Under the pieces are notes generated by a model. The model was not told the origin of the DNA. It worked only from the letters and a program-made list of their open reading frames with translations, and made no database searches. The translations under genes were made by a program, and so were the position numbers. A stretch of DNA of 64,000 nucleotides from Tremella fuciformis (Eukaryota; Basidiomycota; Tremellomycetes; Tremellales; Tremellaceae). Of this stretch, positions 49,203 to 60,391 are shown one piece after another. The stretch lies in assembly GCA_032768795.1 (NCBI GenBank), contig CP136494.1:124001-188000 (forward strand). Reading direction: 5' to 3'. Positions within the stretch are counted from its first letter, which is position 1. Each line of letters begins with the position of its first letter.

Positions 49203-52200
49203 TTATATTCCTCTTGGTTTCCCTGGGTTCCTCTTGTGGAAGCTCTCGACGCTTTTGAGAGCACCAGTGATGTTCTCAACTGGTTCCCAGGCCGTCTCCT
49301 CATCTGTTCCTCCGTACCCCACCCACTCGACGAGGTACTCGACCTTTCGGCCCCTCTTTCTCGAGTCGACGACGTTCTTCACCTCATAGCTAGGGCCCTC
49401 GTTGTCTACTTCCACTGGTGGCGGAGGCTTGTAGGTCTGTCCAGGGATTGTCGGCGGATGGTACGCTTTAAGGAGGAGGATGTTGAAGATTGGGCTCACT
49501 CTCATCGTTGCCGGTAGCTCTAGCTTGTACATTGATGGCCCGGCCTTAGCAAGGATCTTGTATGGTCCCCCCCATTTGATGTCAAGCTTCTTCAAGGGTC
49601 GATGAGTCTTGATGTTTTCCATCAACAGCATGACCATATCGCCCACCTTCAAGACTGGCGCTTCCCGTCTCTTTGCATCGTAATACTTTGCGTACCGCTT
49701 GTTGGCTTGCTGTATGGCCTGCTGGCAAGATTTGTGCACCTCGTCAAGGGACCCAAGCTTTTCCTTGACCGACAATATCTCCGCTCGCTTGGCTCCTTCC
49801 CTCAGATCATCCGTCCATCGCGCCAAATACCCAAAGTTTGCCTCAAACGGGCTCATCTTGATCGCAGAGTACTGGGTGTTATTATAGGCAAAGGCTGCTT
49901 TTTGCAGGAGGCTCGACCAGTTGTCCTGCCTATGGTCGCAGAATACCCGCAGGTACTGTTTGAGGACCTGATTAACTCGCTCTGTTTGCCCATTGGTTTG
50001 AGGATGGAAGGCTGTCGACAGCTTGATCCTGATGCCCAGGGCTCCACATAGCGCTCCCCAAACTCGACTGGTGAACTTGCTCCCTCAATCAGATACAATG
50101 GATCTCGGTAACCCATGCTGCGCAACGACGTTGTCGATGATGAGATCCACGAGTCCTGCCGTCATGAGGCGCATTGTCGTTGGCACGAAGATAGCCCACT
50201 TTGTCAGGGGGTCTACCACGACAAGGATGGAGTTGAAGCCCTGGCTCCCAGGGAGCTCCTCGATGAAGTCCATGGAGATTACTTGCCATGGGCCTTCCGG
50301 GACTTCAAGACTCTGGAGGAGACCGTGAGGCCGCTGCCGGCTCGTCTTCATCCTCTGGCAGATTGCGCAGCCCTGTATGTAGGCCTCGACATCCCGTTGC
50401 AGCCCCAGCCAGCAGACGTCCCTTCTGAGCAGCTCCAGCATTTTGGTGATCCCCGGATGCCCAGCTAGGATCCCCTCATGTCGATCCCGCATTGCCCGTA
50501 GCCGCCCATCGCCCTTACCAGTAAGGTATAGCCGCCCATTGAGTTGTAGGGCCCCATCAGTCTCTATCTTGGCTCGCGTGGGCTTGTCAAGGCCCATCCT
50601 TTGGACCAACCCAAACAACTTGGGGAACCCCGCCGCATCAATCACTAGTTCTCCTCCTTCTTGATCCTTTCCAACTCTTCTCCAGCATGCTTGAACTCCT
50701 CATCCTCCTCCCAGGTGCTCCGAGTACCCGTCTGCGGATCCTCTCTTGCCTCTGGATCTGGGCTCAACGAGGCTCGTCGAGGTTCCTCGATGAGTGCCCG
50801 AAGCATGTACCCCAGCGATGTCTCGACCTTGCTTCCTTGGTCAAACCCAGGTAAGGCCTGCACTCATTGCTCCTCCAGGTCTAACCCGTCAGGCTTGTAG
50901 TCAGGCCTCCTCGACAGAGCGTCTGGATAAGCCGCTTTGAGCCCAGGACGATACACGATTCGGAAGGAGAATCCTGCCAGGGCGTCGACCCATCGTGCAA
51001 CCCGCCCACTCAGTTTCCTTCGCTCCATCCAGTAGCTGAGATTGTGGTGATCCGTGAGGACCGTACAGCTTACTTGCAGAAGGAGATGCCGCTTCCGCTT
51101 GAACGCCATCACTATCACCAGAAACTCCTTCTCTGTAGTCGTCCAGTTCAGCTCTGCCCCCGAGAACGACCAGCTGCTCGAGGCTCGTTGAGGGGTTAAT
51201 CTGGGATATCACAAATCCCCACCCGTAGAGCAAAGCATCGGTCTGCACAATGGTCTCAAATGCAGGGTCAAAGTGGGCCAATACAGGCGGCTCGCTCATT
51301 CGCCTCTTGATCTCTTCGACGGCTTTTGCCTGCGCATCTCCCCAGCCAAACGAAACTCCTTTCTTCGTCAGCAGCACTAGGGGCAGCGCTACCTTGGCAA
51401 AGTTCGGTATGAAGCGGCGGTAGTAGTTTGCCAGGCCCAAGAACCGACGCACTTCAAGTAGATTGCTTGGTGCTGGGAAGTTGACGACGCCTTTCATGTA
51501 CCCCGGATTCGCTTCCACACCTTCTCGGGATATAACAAAGCCCAGAAAGTCGACTTTCCTCTTCTCAAACTTGGATTTCAACGCTTTCACGTACAAACCC
51601 GCCTTCCGCAGCGCCTCGAGTACCGCCTTTGTGAGGGAACGAAGCTTGTCGAGGCTCTTGGCGTGGACCAGAATGTCGTCGATGTAGATCACCACTCCTT
51701 GCCCAACGAACTCCCTGAGTACCTCGTTGAGGAAGTGCTGGAAGACTGCTGGCGCGTTCTTCAAACCATCTCGCACAACCAGGGACTTGAGCATCCCCAG
51801 GGGCGTCCTAAAGGCGGTATAGGCTTCGTGTCCTGGCGCCATTTGAAGAAGCTGGTAGGCTCCCGGTAGGTCGAACTTGGTATACCACTCTGACTCTGCC
51901 AGATCTACTGTGACTTGGGAGATCAACGGCACAGGATACGCGTCCGACACGGTCGCTTTGTTGAGCTTTCGGTAATCCACCACCATTTGCCATTCTCCTG
52001 GAACCTTCTTAGGAACAAAGAAACTCGGTGACCAATACGCTGCATTCGATGGTCTGATCTTGCCTGCCGCTTGCTCTTTGGCAAGGAGATCCCTGAGCGC
52101 CTTCATCTGGTCCGGCGACAGTTGGTAAAGCGGTCCGACCCGTAGTTCTGCGCCCTCCTTCAGTCTGATCGGTAGGTCGTATTCTCTGCTCGGGGGAAGC

Positions 52201-52290
52201 GTGTTGGCGGGTCGACAAGGATGGAACACATCGAGGAACTCGTGGTAGTACTCCGGAACGTTCCTTCGCACTGCCTGGGACTCCTTGGCA
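49203..52290 (-). pseudogene. Chromo-1 pol (RT, RNase H, integrase, chromodomain)
   Basis: Starts mid-gene at ESQAVRRNVPEYYHEFLDVF. RT (to about 51600) has [11 protein letters not shown], the catalytic YIDDILVHA, and FLGLANYYRRFI. RNase H is frameshifted near 51190 and resumes with TDHHNLSYWMERRKLSGRVA. Integrase carries GHPGITKMLELLRRDV, CAICQR, SMDFIEELPG, IVSD followed by a TGA (50082-50084, CGA expected), and GQTERVNQVLKQYLR. A chromodomain ends the protein (YEVKNVVDSRKR, VEYLVEWVGYG, TAWEPVENI). At least two frameshifts and two stops; non-functional. The chromodomain places it among chromoviruses, whose integrases can be steered by histone marks. Confidence 0.9.
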
Positions 52291-52610
52291 AATGCTTACA
52301 AAGCCTCCACCTTATATTGGATACAGGAAAACTGCTTAGTAAGCAGCTGGGTGGCAAATTGGAGAGACAAAAGAGGATATATACCCCCCTCTGAGTACAG
52401 CCTTCTTTGTTGATGAATTATCATAAGTTACGGAAAACCTTGTAGCTTACACAGAGCTACTTTCATCTAGGTGACTCGCGCTCACGCGCACTTACATGAA
52501 GAGTCGAACCTATCATCATCGTCCGTCCACCTTTGGGACTTCACTTCGTTATCAGTCTTTGTCGTCCACTGGACCCAGGGCTTGTCACCCCCTAGGTCTC
52601 GGTCGTAACA
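52286..52610 (-). mobile_element. LTR-C, 5' 325 bp, inverted
   Basis: Minus strand starts TGTTACGACCGAGACC and runs to GTAAGCATTTGCCA, where it fuses to Chromo-1 pol. Its inner 167 bp pair with the next feature as an inverted repeat. Confidence 0.75.
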
Positions 52611-52978
52611 GTGTAAGCTACGAGGTTTTCTGTAACTTATGATAGTTCATTGACAAAGAAGGCTCCTACGTACTTAGAGGGGGGTATATATCCTCTTCTG
52701 TCTCTCCAATTTGCCACCCAGCCGCTTACTAAGCAGTTTTCCTGTATCCAATATAAGGTGGAGGCTTTGTAAGCATTTGCCACTTAGTTGGATAAATAGC
52801 CAACAGCTGCTGAGTAAGCAGGTGGAGGCTTACAAATTGTTGTGGAGCATCCTCCGTGATTTGCCACTTGCTTAGCAAGCAAGGTAGCCTATGTCGTGTA
52901 TATCCTATCTATTCTGATAACGTTTCCCTGATGTGTAATACTCCTCTGATAAGGTCCTCTGTGTACAGGTACGTAACA
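52611..52978 (+). mobile_element. LTR-C lacking its first 158 bp
   Basis: From GTGTAAGCTACGAGG to ACGTAACA; 52697-52978 matches window positions 1-284. Together with the inverted copy it forms arms 52286-52452 and 52611-52782 around a 158-bp loop. Confidence 0.75.
52685..52690 (+). promoter_or_regulatory. TATA box of LTR-C
   Basis: GGGTATATATCC. The inverted copy has the same box near 52378-52384. Confidence 0.45.
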
Positions 52979-53127
52979 ATATCACTATTAGGAGTAAAGA
53001 TTATGATGCTGTTAGATACTGGTGATATGACCCTGAGCAGGGTCATAACAGTAGCACTGCAGTATAATAAATAGACCTGTGACTGAAGGATAACAACCCA
53101 AGCAAGGCTTTCCTTTTAGTGTGGTGG
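52979..53127. repeat. Short spacer with a perfect palindrome
   Basis: 53026-53047 reads TATGACCCTG AG CAGGGTCATA, a 10-bp inverted repeat with a 2-bp centre, within TGATATGACCC...GGGTCATAACA. This looks like two facing LTR-E-type termini with nothing between them. The rest is unassigned. Confidence 0.5.
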
Positions 53128-53440
53128 TGTCACAACAACTTGGCCTATCCACATCACCCATGTGCTCCTCTGCACCCCCTTCGGTTTTCTCCTCGAAACA
53201 ATGTTGACAAGGCTTGAGCTCTAGCGTTGTTGAGGCTACTTGTCAGCAAACTGACACGAGTCCAATATAAGCGGTGCGGATTTCTTAGGGGTAAGGTTCC
53301 GTTAACATACCTTTTGGTACAGTGTGAATGCACTGCAGACTCTCTTATGACCGCTTACATAAGTCTGTTCTGACACTACTTGAGGCTAACAAAGGCACTC
53401 AAGCGTGGACGATGTGCTCACGTGCATGACAGGTATTCCG
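53128..53440 (-). mobile_element. Diverged Chromo-1-type LTR
   Basis: Shares TGCTCCTCTGCACC, TTTTCTCCTCGAAACA, GGCTTGAGCTCTAG, GAGGCTACT and GCTCACGTG, in order and orientation, with 46205-46608. Interrupted by a 135-bp insert. It may be the old 5' LTR of Chromo-1 or a separate insertion. Its end is uncertain. Confidence 0.6.
53241..53375. mobile_element. 135-bp insertion with TGTCAG/CTGACA ends
   Basis: Starts TGTCAGCAAACTGACACG and ends AAGTCTGTTCTGACA, flanked by ctact on both sides (53236-53240 and 53376-53380). The first 16 bases are themselves a hairpin. AATATAAGC gives a TATA-like box. It could be a very short solo LTR or a MITE-like element. A 15-base relative of its start recurs at 53529. 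Confidence 0.75.
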
Positions 53441-53766
53441 TTCCTACACACCCCACACACCTGGCCAAGACCTCTCACAGGGTCAACACACACCCAATCT
53501 CAGGCTGTAGAACCTTGACAAGGGAGTATGTCAGGAAACTGACTGTCACAAATGACACCAGACCAGATCAGAGCTGCACCGCGTGGCTTGACCCATCCTT
53601 GCCAAGCTTGCCAAGGTTTGTCTATCCTCGCCGCCCCATCTTGCCGTTTCCGGCAATCCTCGTCTTCTGAAGGACCCTCCGCCGCACCTCGTTGTCCCAT
53701 CAAGCTCTTGCCGCCATCAATAAGCACCCAGCAGTCATCGCAATCAAACAGCAACCCCCGTAGCGC
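53441..53766. other. Unassigned repeat-derived stretch
   Basis: No coding frame is convincing. From 53544 it begins TGTCACAAATGACACC, matching the first 16 bases of LTR-G (62476) apart from one change, but similarity fades after that. Confidence 0.35.
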
Positions 53767-54030
53767 TGTCATGATACCTCTCTGTCTCTGTCCAAGTGCC
53801 CGTCACTGGGTGACTGAGACTCTTTGACTTCGGCGAGGGTGGGCGAGACTAGGAGAAGTGGCGAGGGCAAGGTCTTGAAGGACTCATAGAGTCTCAACAA
53901 GTGTCGAAGAGGGTAGCCGAGATTGGCTAGGCAAGGCGAGGCAAGACAAGGTGAACCGACAAGTGCTAGACCTTAGCAGCTGCCCGGCGGGACGGAGCGA
54001 GAGAGTAAGTGGGGGAGTAGTGTCATGACT
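53767..54030 (-). mobile_element. LTR-G fragment, inverted relative to 62476-63196
   Basis: TGTCATGATACCTCTCTGTC onward is the reverse complement of the right end of LTR-G (62935-63196), with GACGGAGCGAGAGAGTAAGT and GTGCTAGACCTTAGCAGCTG conserved. The LTR is truncated near 54030. Confidence 0.75.
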
Positions 54031-54103
54031 CGTGATAAGGAAAAGGAGAAAACATGACTCATGGAATGATGTGTTATTTGGAAAATGTTTATCAGTTGAT
54101 TAG

Positions 54104-55169
54104 TCAGCCTCCACCTTGCTTAGTAATGCCTCCGAGGAGGCATACTATGTGAAGGAAGGATGGGGACTGCCGGTCCCAGAGTCAGAGCCATTGGACCGTT
54201 CGTTCTTTGGTAAGTAAAGTCTGCAAGTTTCGCCCAAACTGATCAGTAGGCTCCCACTACCCCGACCGAGGACAACGGGGATACAACAGATCTCTGACAT
54301 GGGCCCGGGTGAGTATTGTCAGCTGTTTAGTGTCCTCTGACATTCAGCAACAAGCGGGTTCACGGCCAATCCGGGTCCTGGAGGGAGATGAGCGATGCGA
54401 GGCGTGTGTCGCGGACGGCCTCCCGTGTCGCATCGTCAAGGAAGGCAAGAAATTGAAGTGCCTAACGTGCGGCACCCTAGCCTGCTCGTTCGGCACGGTA
54501 ACTCCTGGCCCCTCTTCATTGACACGGCGCCGTCAGGTGTCCTTCGCCCGCGGCACGTCTCCCTCGCCCGTCACGCCCGGCACCCGACGCTCCGGCCGAC
54601 TCGCTGCAGCCCGGTCCACCTCGACGACCTTGGCCGCTGGCCTCGCCAACATCGACCTAGCGGGCACGGTCAAGGCTTCTGGGAAGAAAGGGAAGGGAAA
54701 GGGAAGGGAGAAACGTCGGGCTCGCTCTTTGTCCTTGCCCATCTCGTCACCGTTGGCACACAAGAGACTCCGCTCGGGGCATCCTACCTCGAGAAGTAGG
54801 CTGAGCCCACACCCACCCCTCATTCCGGAAACGACGGGCGACGATGGCGTAGGTTGGCTTGGGGATGGCGGGCTTGATGCTGCTCCACCCGCTGACATAC
54901 CTCACGCCGGGCCATCAGGAACTTTGCACTGGCCTGCCCCTCCGCCGATGAGGCGGCCACCGCCACCGCCACCACCCGCTCAAGTGACCTCGACCTCTGC
55001 CCCAGACCGCCGGTGGCAAGAGTTATTTCAATTGAGTCATTTCGCTTGCCGGGAGACTCAAGCACCGATGCATACCTACTTTATCTCACGGGCACGAGAC
55101 ATCGCGGGTGACTTGGGTGTTAGCTTCGACGAGTTAACGCTTGGTGAATTTCTTGAGGGGACATCTTGA
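54104..55169 (+). CDS. Antisense Zn2Cys6-like accessory gene of Chromo-2 (5'-incomplete)
   Basis: Model: exons 54104-54209, 54247-54308 and 54348-55169, with introns of 37 nt (GTAAGT...TGATCAG) and 39 nt (GTGAGT...CTGACATTCAG). Exon ends match the Chromo-1 gene: ...DRSFF then phase 1 (Chromo-1 DRAFF), YNRSLTWAR then phase 0 (Chromo-1 SNRTLPWAL), and QQAGSRPIRVLEG (Chromo-1 AQAKGRPIRTLAG). Cluster C-x2-C-x6-C-x10-C-x2-C-x4-C, then RQVSFARGTSPSP, a basic KKGKGKGREKRR stretch, and a helical C-terminus (ISRARDIAGDLGV). The 5' exons and ATG are missing, probably lost where LTR-G now lies; an acceptor-like TTGATTAG precedes 54104. Converges on Chromo-2 pol, 131 bp away. Function unknown. Confidence 0.7.
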
Positions 55170-55300
55170 CCGTAGCTTGCCTTGTCTTCTCCTTCTTGCT
55201 TCTTGCTTTTTGCTTTTCGCCGTCTTGACTCTTGTACCTTGCCGCATGTATTTCTCTCACCGCTCACTGCTTCTCAGCCTATGCTCTGTCGCTACTTCAC

Positions 55301-58300
55301 TTAGGCCCTGGTTGCTGCTTGGCCTCCTGGTTTCTCCGGCTTCTCCTTGTGGAACTTCTCAATGCTTGCCCAGGCTCCATCAATGTTCCCTGCCGGTTCC
55401 CATGTCGTTGCCTCATCCGTTCCCTCGTACCCGAGCCACTCCACCTTGTACTCCAATTGTCCTCTCCTTTTCCTCGAGTCGATGATTCTCTTCACCTCGA
55501 ATGATTCTCCTTCCTCGTCGACTTCCACAGGCCCTGGCGGATCGTATGTTTGTCCTGGGCGCGTTGGTGGCTCGAAGACCTCGAGTCGGTCCACCGAAAA
55601 GACTGGATTGACCTTCATTGTGTCGGGCAGCTCAAGCTTGTACGCGCTGCCCGCCTTTGCGATGATCCTATAGGGTCCACACCATTTCAAGTCGAGCTTC
55701 TTCGAGGGTCGTCGAGTTTGTATGTTTTCCATCGACAGCATCACTCGGTCCCCTACCTTCATCTCGGGGGCCTCCTGGTGCTTGGCGTTATACCCCCTGG
55801 CGTATGCTTCATTGGCGAGCTCGATATTCTTCTTGCACAAGGCGTGCACCTCCTCGAGCAAAGCAAACTTCTCTACGACTGATGGGATCTCTCGAGCCTC
55901 TCCCTCGACGACGATGGATTCTGCCCACCTTGGGGCGTAGCCAAAATTCGCTTCAAACAGCGTCATCATGATTGCCGAATGCATTGAGTTGTTGTACGCG
56001 AACGCCGCTCGCTGGAGAAGAGTAGCCCAGTTGTCCTGTTTGTAGTCGTAGAAGATCCTCAGGTATTGCTCGAGAGCTTGATTTGTCCTCTCTGTCTGCC
56101 CATCCGTCTGAGGGTGGAAGGCCGTCGAAAGGCTGACCTTGATGCCGAGGGTGCTGCACATTGCGCCCCAAAGCTTGCTGGTGAACTTGCTTCCTCTATC
56201 CGAAATGATGCTCGTGGGTAGCCCATGCTGCGCTACCACATTGTCAAGGACAAGGTCGACCAGGCCTGCCATGTTGAGCCGAGTTGTCGTAGGGATGAAT
56301 ATAGCCCATTTGGTGAGCCGGTTGACGACGACAAGGATCGAGTTGAAGCCCAAGCTGGCGGGAAGCTCCTCAATGAAGTCCATGGAAATCGAGGACCATG
56401 GTCTGTCAGCTATCTCCAGGCTGTGTAACAGCCCATGGGGACGCTGACGCACCGGTTTGCACCGCTGACACACTGCGCATCCTTGCACATACTTCTCCAC
56501 GTCCCGCCTTAGCCCTAACCAACAGTGCTCCCTCCTAACCAGCTCCAGCATCTTCGCAACCCCAGGATGTCCAGCCAATTGCCCCTCGTGGTGATCCCGC
56601 ATGACCTTAACTCTTGCCTGCTTGATGTCCGGGATGTAGAGTCGACCGTTCATCCTGAGTAGACCATCCTTGTCGAACTTGATCTTGCTTGCCTTGTCGA
56701 GGCCCAGTCTCTTTGCCAGTGACCACGCCTTTGGGTTCTCCTCTTTTGTGATGTTCTTCTCCCCTCTTAGTTCTCCAATCTCCTCCAATGTATCCTTCAA
56801 GTCCTCATCTCCGCGCTGCCCTTCCTTCAATTCTCCTCGAGACAATCCCCTCAATTCTCCTTCTTTGCCTTCTCCTCCTTCTTCGTCTTCTCCTCCTTCT
56901 TCGTCTTCCACCAACGCTCGCAACATGTAGCCCAGACTGGATGTGACCGTACTCTCCTTGTTGAAGCTTGGCAGGGCTTGGACTAGCTCTGGTTCTGCGT
57001 CCTTGCCCTGTGCAATGTAGTTGGCTCTCCTCGATAATGCATCCGGGTAGGCTGCCTTGGTTCCTGGTTGGTAGACGATCTTGTATGAGAAGCCAGCCAG
57101 GGTATCCACCCATCTCGCAACTCGAGGGCTGAGTTTCTGCGGCTCCATCCAGTATGTGAGGTTGAGATGGTCGGTCAAGATCGTCGAGGTAACCTGCAGA
57201 AGGAGATGCCGATGCCGCTTGAAGGCCATAACGATCGCAAGGAACTCTTTCTCCGTGGTGGTGTAGTTGAGCTCCGCTCCTGAGAAGGCACCCGACTCGA
57301 CTGCAACAGGGTGTTCTTGTCCTGTCGAGGAGTTCACCTGCAAGATGATGAACCTCCATCCATAGACCGAGGCGTCTGTCTGGATGATAGTCTCGAACGT
57401 CCGGTTGAAGTGAGCGATCACTGGTGCCCCGCTCATTCGCCTCTTGATCTCCTCAAACGCCCACTGCTGTCCATCTCCCCAATGGAAGTCGATATCCTTC
57501 CTTGTGAGGTGCGAGAGAGGCCCAGCGAGCTTGGAGAATTGCGGTATGAAGTGTCGGTAATAGCTTGCAAGACCAAGGAACCGTCGAGTTTTGTGTAGGT
57601 TTCGAGGGGTAGGGAAATTGCAAACACCCTCGACATACCCGCTGTCAGCCTCGACGCCCTCGTGCGAGATGATGAAGCCCAAGAACTTCACCTTAGTCTG
57701 CTCGAACTCCGACTTAGACGCCTTCACAAACAGTCCAGCCCTCCGCAGCGCTTCCAATACCGCCTTAGTCAATCTCCTAAGCTCCTCGAGGTTCTCCGCG
57801 TGGATGAGGATGTCGTCGATGTAGATGATGACCCCTTTCCCAGGAATTCTTGCAGGACTTCGTTCAAGAAGTGTTGGAACACGCTCGGCGCGTTCCGAAG
57901 TCCGTCCCAAACCACTAGTGACTCAAACATCCCTCTAGGGGTGCGGAATGCTGTGAACTTCTTGTGTCCGGGAGCCATTCGGAGCAGCTGGTACGCTCCT
58001 GGCAAGTCGGGTTTTGTGTAGTACCTTGACTTAGCTAAGTCGTCGGTCACTTGGGATATCAAGGGGAAGCGGGTATGCGTCCGGTACCGTCATCTTGTTG
58101 AGCTTGCGATAGTCGACAACCATTCTCAGTTCTCCTTGGGCTTTCTTTGGTACGAAGAAGCTTGGTGAGCCATAGGGCGAGTTCGATGGTCGAATCATTC
58201 CAGCCTTTCTCTCTCGATCCAGCAGCTTGTCAAGCGCATCCATCTGATCTGGGTTCAGGCTATACAGCGGGGCCACTCGTAGGTCGGCTCCAGGTTTAAG

Positions 58301-59378
58301 CGTGATGCGTAGGTCGTATTCTCTACTTGGAGCAAGCGTCTCTACCCCTGGTCGAGGATGAAAGACCTCGAGGTATATGTGATATCGCACCGGGACAAGA
58401 TGTTGCACGGCTGCTTCCTCTTCTGGGCTGAGTTCGTACTCGTCATAGTCGGGTAGGACGTCGATATATGCCTCCTTCTCGCTCAACTCCTCGGTCACTG
58501 TGCCGCATAGCTCGACTGTATTTCCCTGGTTCTGCTCCCATCGGTTGAATGGGAGCTCAATGCTGTTCGCCTTTGATCGCCTGCTCCTTAGTTTACTTTG
58601 TCGCCTTTCCGCCTTGATCTCCAATGTTCCTGATAGTCGCGAAACCTTGTCGAGGTTCTCTGGTCCGTTCTCCTGGTCTGCCTCTTTCCCGCCTTTCCTC
58701 TTCCTTGTCGCCTTCTTCCTCCCTGCATCCAATATCACACCGTTCTCCTTCATCCAGTCATATCCCAACACTACGTCCGCTCCTGCCAATGTTGTCACAC
58801 TTCACTCTTCCCTTCCTTCACCGCCTAGGACTTTTACTGTTCCCGTCACTCCCTTTTCTACTTGTCCTGCCGAGCTTGGTTTACCGTCAAAGAGGAGGAG
58901 TTGCCGTGGTCGGGGGTGGGTAGGAGGGGATGTGATGCCGTTCCACGAACAATGAGTCGACGAAGTTACCAGTGGCCCCGGTGTCGAGCAGCACCTTCAC
59001 CCCATCGATTTGATTGACGCTTCCTGACACGACAGCCTGCTCTCTGCCTAAACAGCAAACCTCACCACAAATGCATGCCCCCTCATCATTAACTATTCCG
59101 TCCATGGCAACCAGTGCCTTCTCATCTTTCACTTCTTCCTCGAGGTTCGGGATTAAAGGTGATTGTGATACGGGGGGGTCGGGAGGTGAATGGGGAGGGG
59201 AGGTGGCCGAGAGGATGTCTTGATGGGGCCGCTGGACCTCTTGTATGTTCTCAGCGTCCCTCAAGCTTTTGGGTCCTCCTACTTGACAATAGGTCGAGCG
59301 GGTGCAGGGCTGCCTCGAGGAACGGGAGGTCGTTGCCCGGGAACACAGGCATTGGCGAAGTGTCCGACTCCGCCGCAT
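55301..59378 (-). pseudogene. Chromo-2 pol with several frameshifts
   Basis: Protease VLLDTGATGNFVD (about 59000) lies in a frame shifted -1 relative to gag, as expected for programmed frameshifting. [12 protein letters not shown] (58770) is already in a third frame. RT is broken near 58060 and near 57830 but keeps [21 protein letters not shown] and FLGLASYYRHFI. From 57840 to 55301 the frame is open: RNase H (TDHLNLTYWM), an acidic Glu/Gly linker, integrase GHPGVAKMLELVRREH, CAVCQR, SMDFIEELPA, IISDRGSKF, GQTERTNQALEQYLR, and a chromodomain (FEVKRIIDSRKRRGQLEYKV, WLGYEGTDEATTWEP). Catalytic residues of RT and integrase are intact, but the frameshifts make the copy dead. Confidence 0.9.
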
Positions 59379-60229
59379 CGGAAGCAGAGGCGCTGCTCGT
59401 TCCTCCTCTGATGTTCGGCAGGGTCGAGACCTCCAGGAGGCGTTGACCTGAAACCAGGCGGGCCACTAGGGGCTGGCAATGGGCGCGTCGATGGAATTGG
59501 CGGGAGAGGTCGGTAGGTCGATGAGGCAGGGAGAGCAACTTGCTGCTGGGTAGTCGGGGCTGGTCGTCGTCGAGCTTCTTTGTACCGCTTGACCTCGGCC
59601 TTCTTCTCGGCCTCCCTTGCCCTGAGCCTGTTGTCCAACTTGATGACATAGGACTGAAGCTCTCCGAAGGTCTCCAGCTCCACTGTGGTCCGAGCAACCC
59701 CGTCTCGAAGATTGTCTGAGGGGCCCTTGAGCGCCCTAGCTCTAGCTTGCTTGTTGGCTTCCCATCCCAAGACCGCCAGGTACTCCCTAAGCTTCACGAA
59801 GTACTCTGCCGCTGATCCGGTCTGCTTCAAATCGAAGTATTGCCTCTGAGCGGTCCCCTTGATGTTGGGGTCTCCGAAGTTGTCTCTCAAGTATTTTGAC
59901 AGCCTCTGGAAGCTACTGATCTTCTCGTCGAGTTCTTCTCCCGACGCGAGGGGCTGGATAGCGTCCTGAACGAAGCCCCTAAGGAAGGAGATGGCGTAGA
60001 TGACTTTGGACTCCTCTGTAAACTTTGAAGGCTGTAGGCGAAAGACGATGTTGCATTGCATGAGGAATCCTTCGAGTTTCTCCGGCTTAGAGCCATCGAA
60101 AGTGTCGGGCGGGTTGGCCTTGGGCTCGCTCAATGATGCGTTGGTAGAGGGAGTGGGTGAATTGGCTCGACGAGCCATGATGGCAACGAGTTGTTGCAGG
60201 ATCTGAGCAAGGGAAGCCTGATCCGCCAT
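59279..60229 (-). CDS. Chromo-2 Gag
   Basis: 316 residues from the ATG reading MADQASLAQILQQL. The frame is open further upstream, with another ATG at 60340-60338, but this start fits the usual short Gag N-terminus. A Ty3-type capsid region (about 40-200: FLMQCNIVFRLQPSKFTEES, FLRGFVQDAIQP, YFVKLREYLAVLGW) is followed by a Pro-rich stretch and one zinc knuckle CFRCGGVGHFANAC near 290. It overlaps pol by about 100 nt. Structural protein of the particle. Confidence 0.88.
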   Translation of the reverse strand: MADQASLAQILQQLVAIMARRANSPTPSTNASLSEPKANPPDTFDGSKPEKLEGFLMQCNIVFRLQPSKFTEESKVIYAISFLRGFVQDAIQPLASGEELDEKISSFQRLSKYLRDNFGDPNIKGTAQRQYFDLKQTGSAAEYFVKLREYLAVLGWEANKQARARALKGPSDNLRDGVARTTVELETFGELQSYVIKLDNRLRAREAEKKAEVKRYKEARRRPAPTTQQQVALPASSTYRPLPPIPSTRPLPAPSGPPGFRSTPPGGLDPAEHQRRNEQRLCFRCGGVGHFANACVPGQRPPVPRGSPAPARPIVK

Positions 60230-60391
60230 GTTGTTGGGTGTGCTAGACCGGCTAGCAGGAGGAAGTCGAAGGGACAGTGGTAAAGCTTGGTGCTCGTGGT
60301 TTGGGTTGAGTGATGTCAAACGTTGAGTCTTGATGGGCATATGCCCCGGGTGTGCGTGGTTGTGCAAAGAGGTAGCAGCACTCTCTGATAC

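Larger units (their letters stand above)
46205..52290 (-). mobile_element. Chromo-1, 5'-truncated chromodomain Gypsy element
   Basis: Minus-strand order: RT (from 52290), RNase H, integrase, chromodomain (to 49203), an opposite-strand accessory gene (47361-49062), polypurine tract and 3' LTR (46205-46608). Gag, protease and the 5' LTR are missing: at 52286 pol is joined to an inverted LTR-C piece at a shared GCATTTGCCA. Confidence 0.85.

Noticed and set aside
53380..53827. Possible small genes with 90-96 codons
   Set aside because: They overlap LTR remnants on both strands and have no conserved motif.
53767..54030. This segment as the Chromo-2 3' LTR
   Set aside because: It does not resemble the Chromo-2 5' LTR at 60392-60911 and instead matches LTR-G in inverse orientation.
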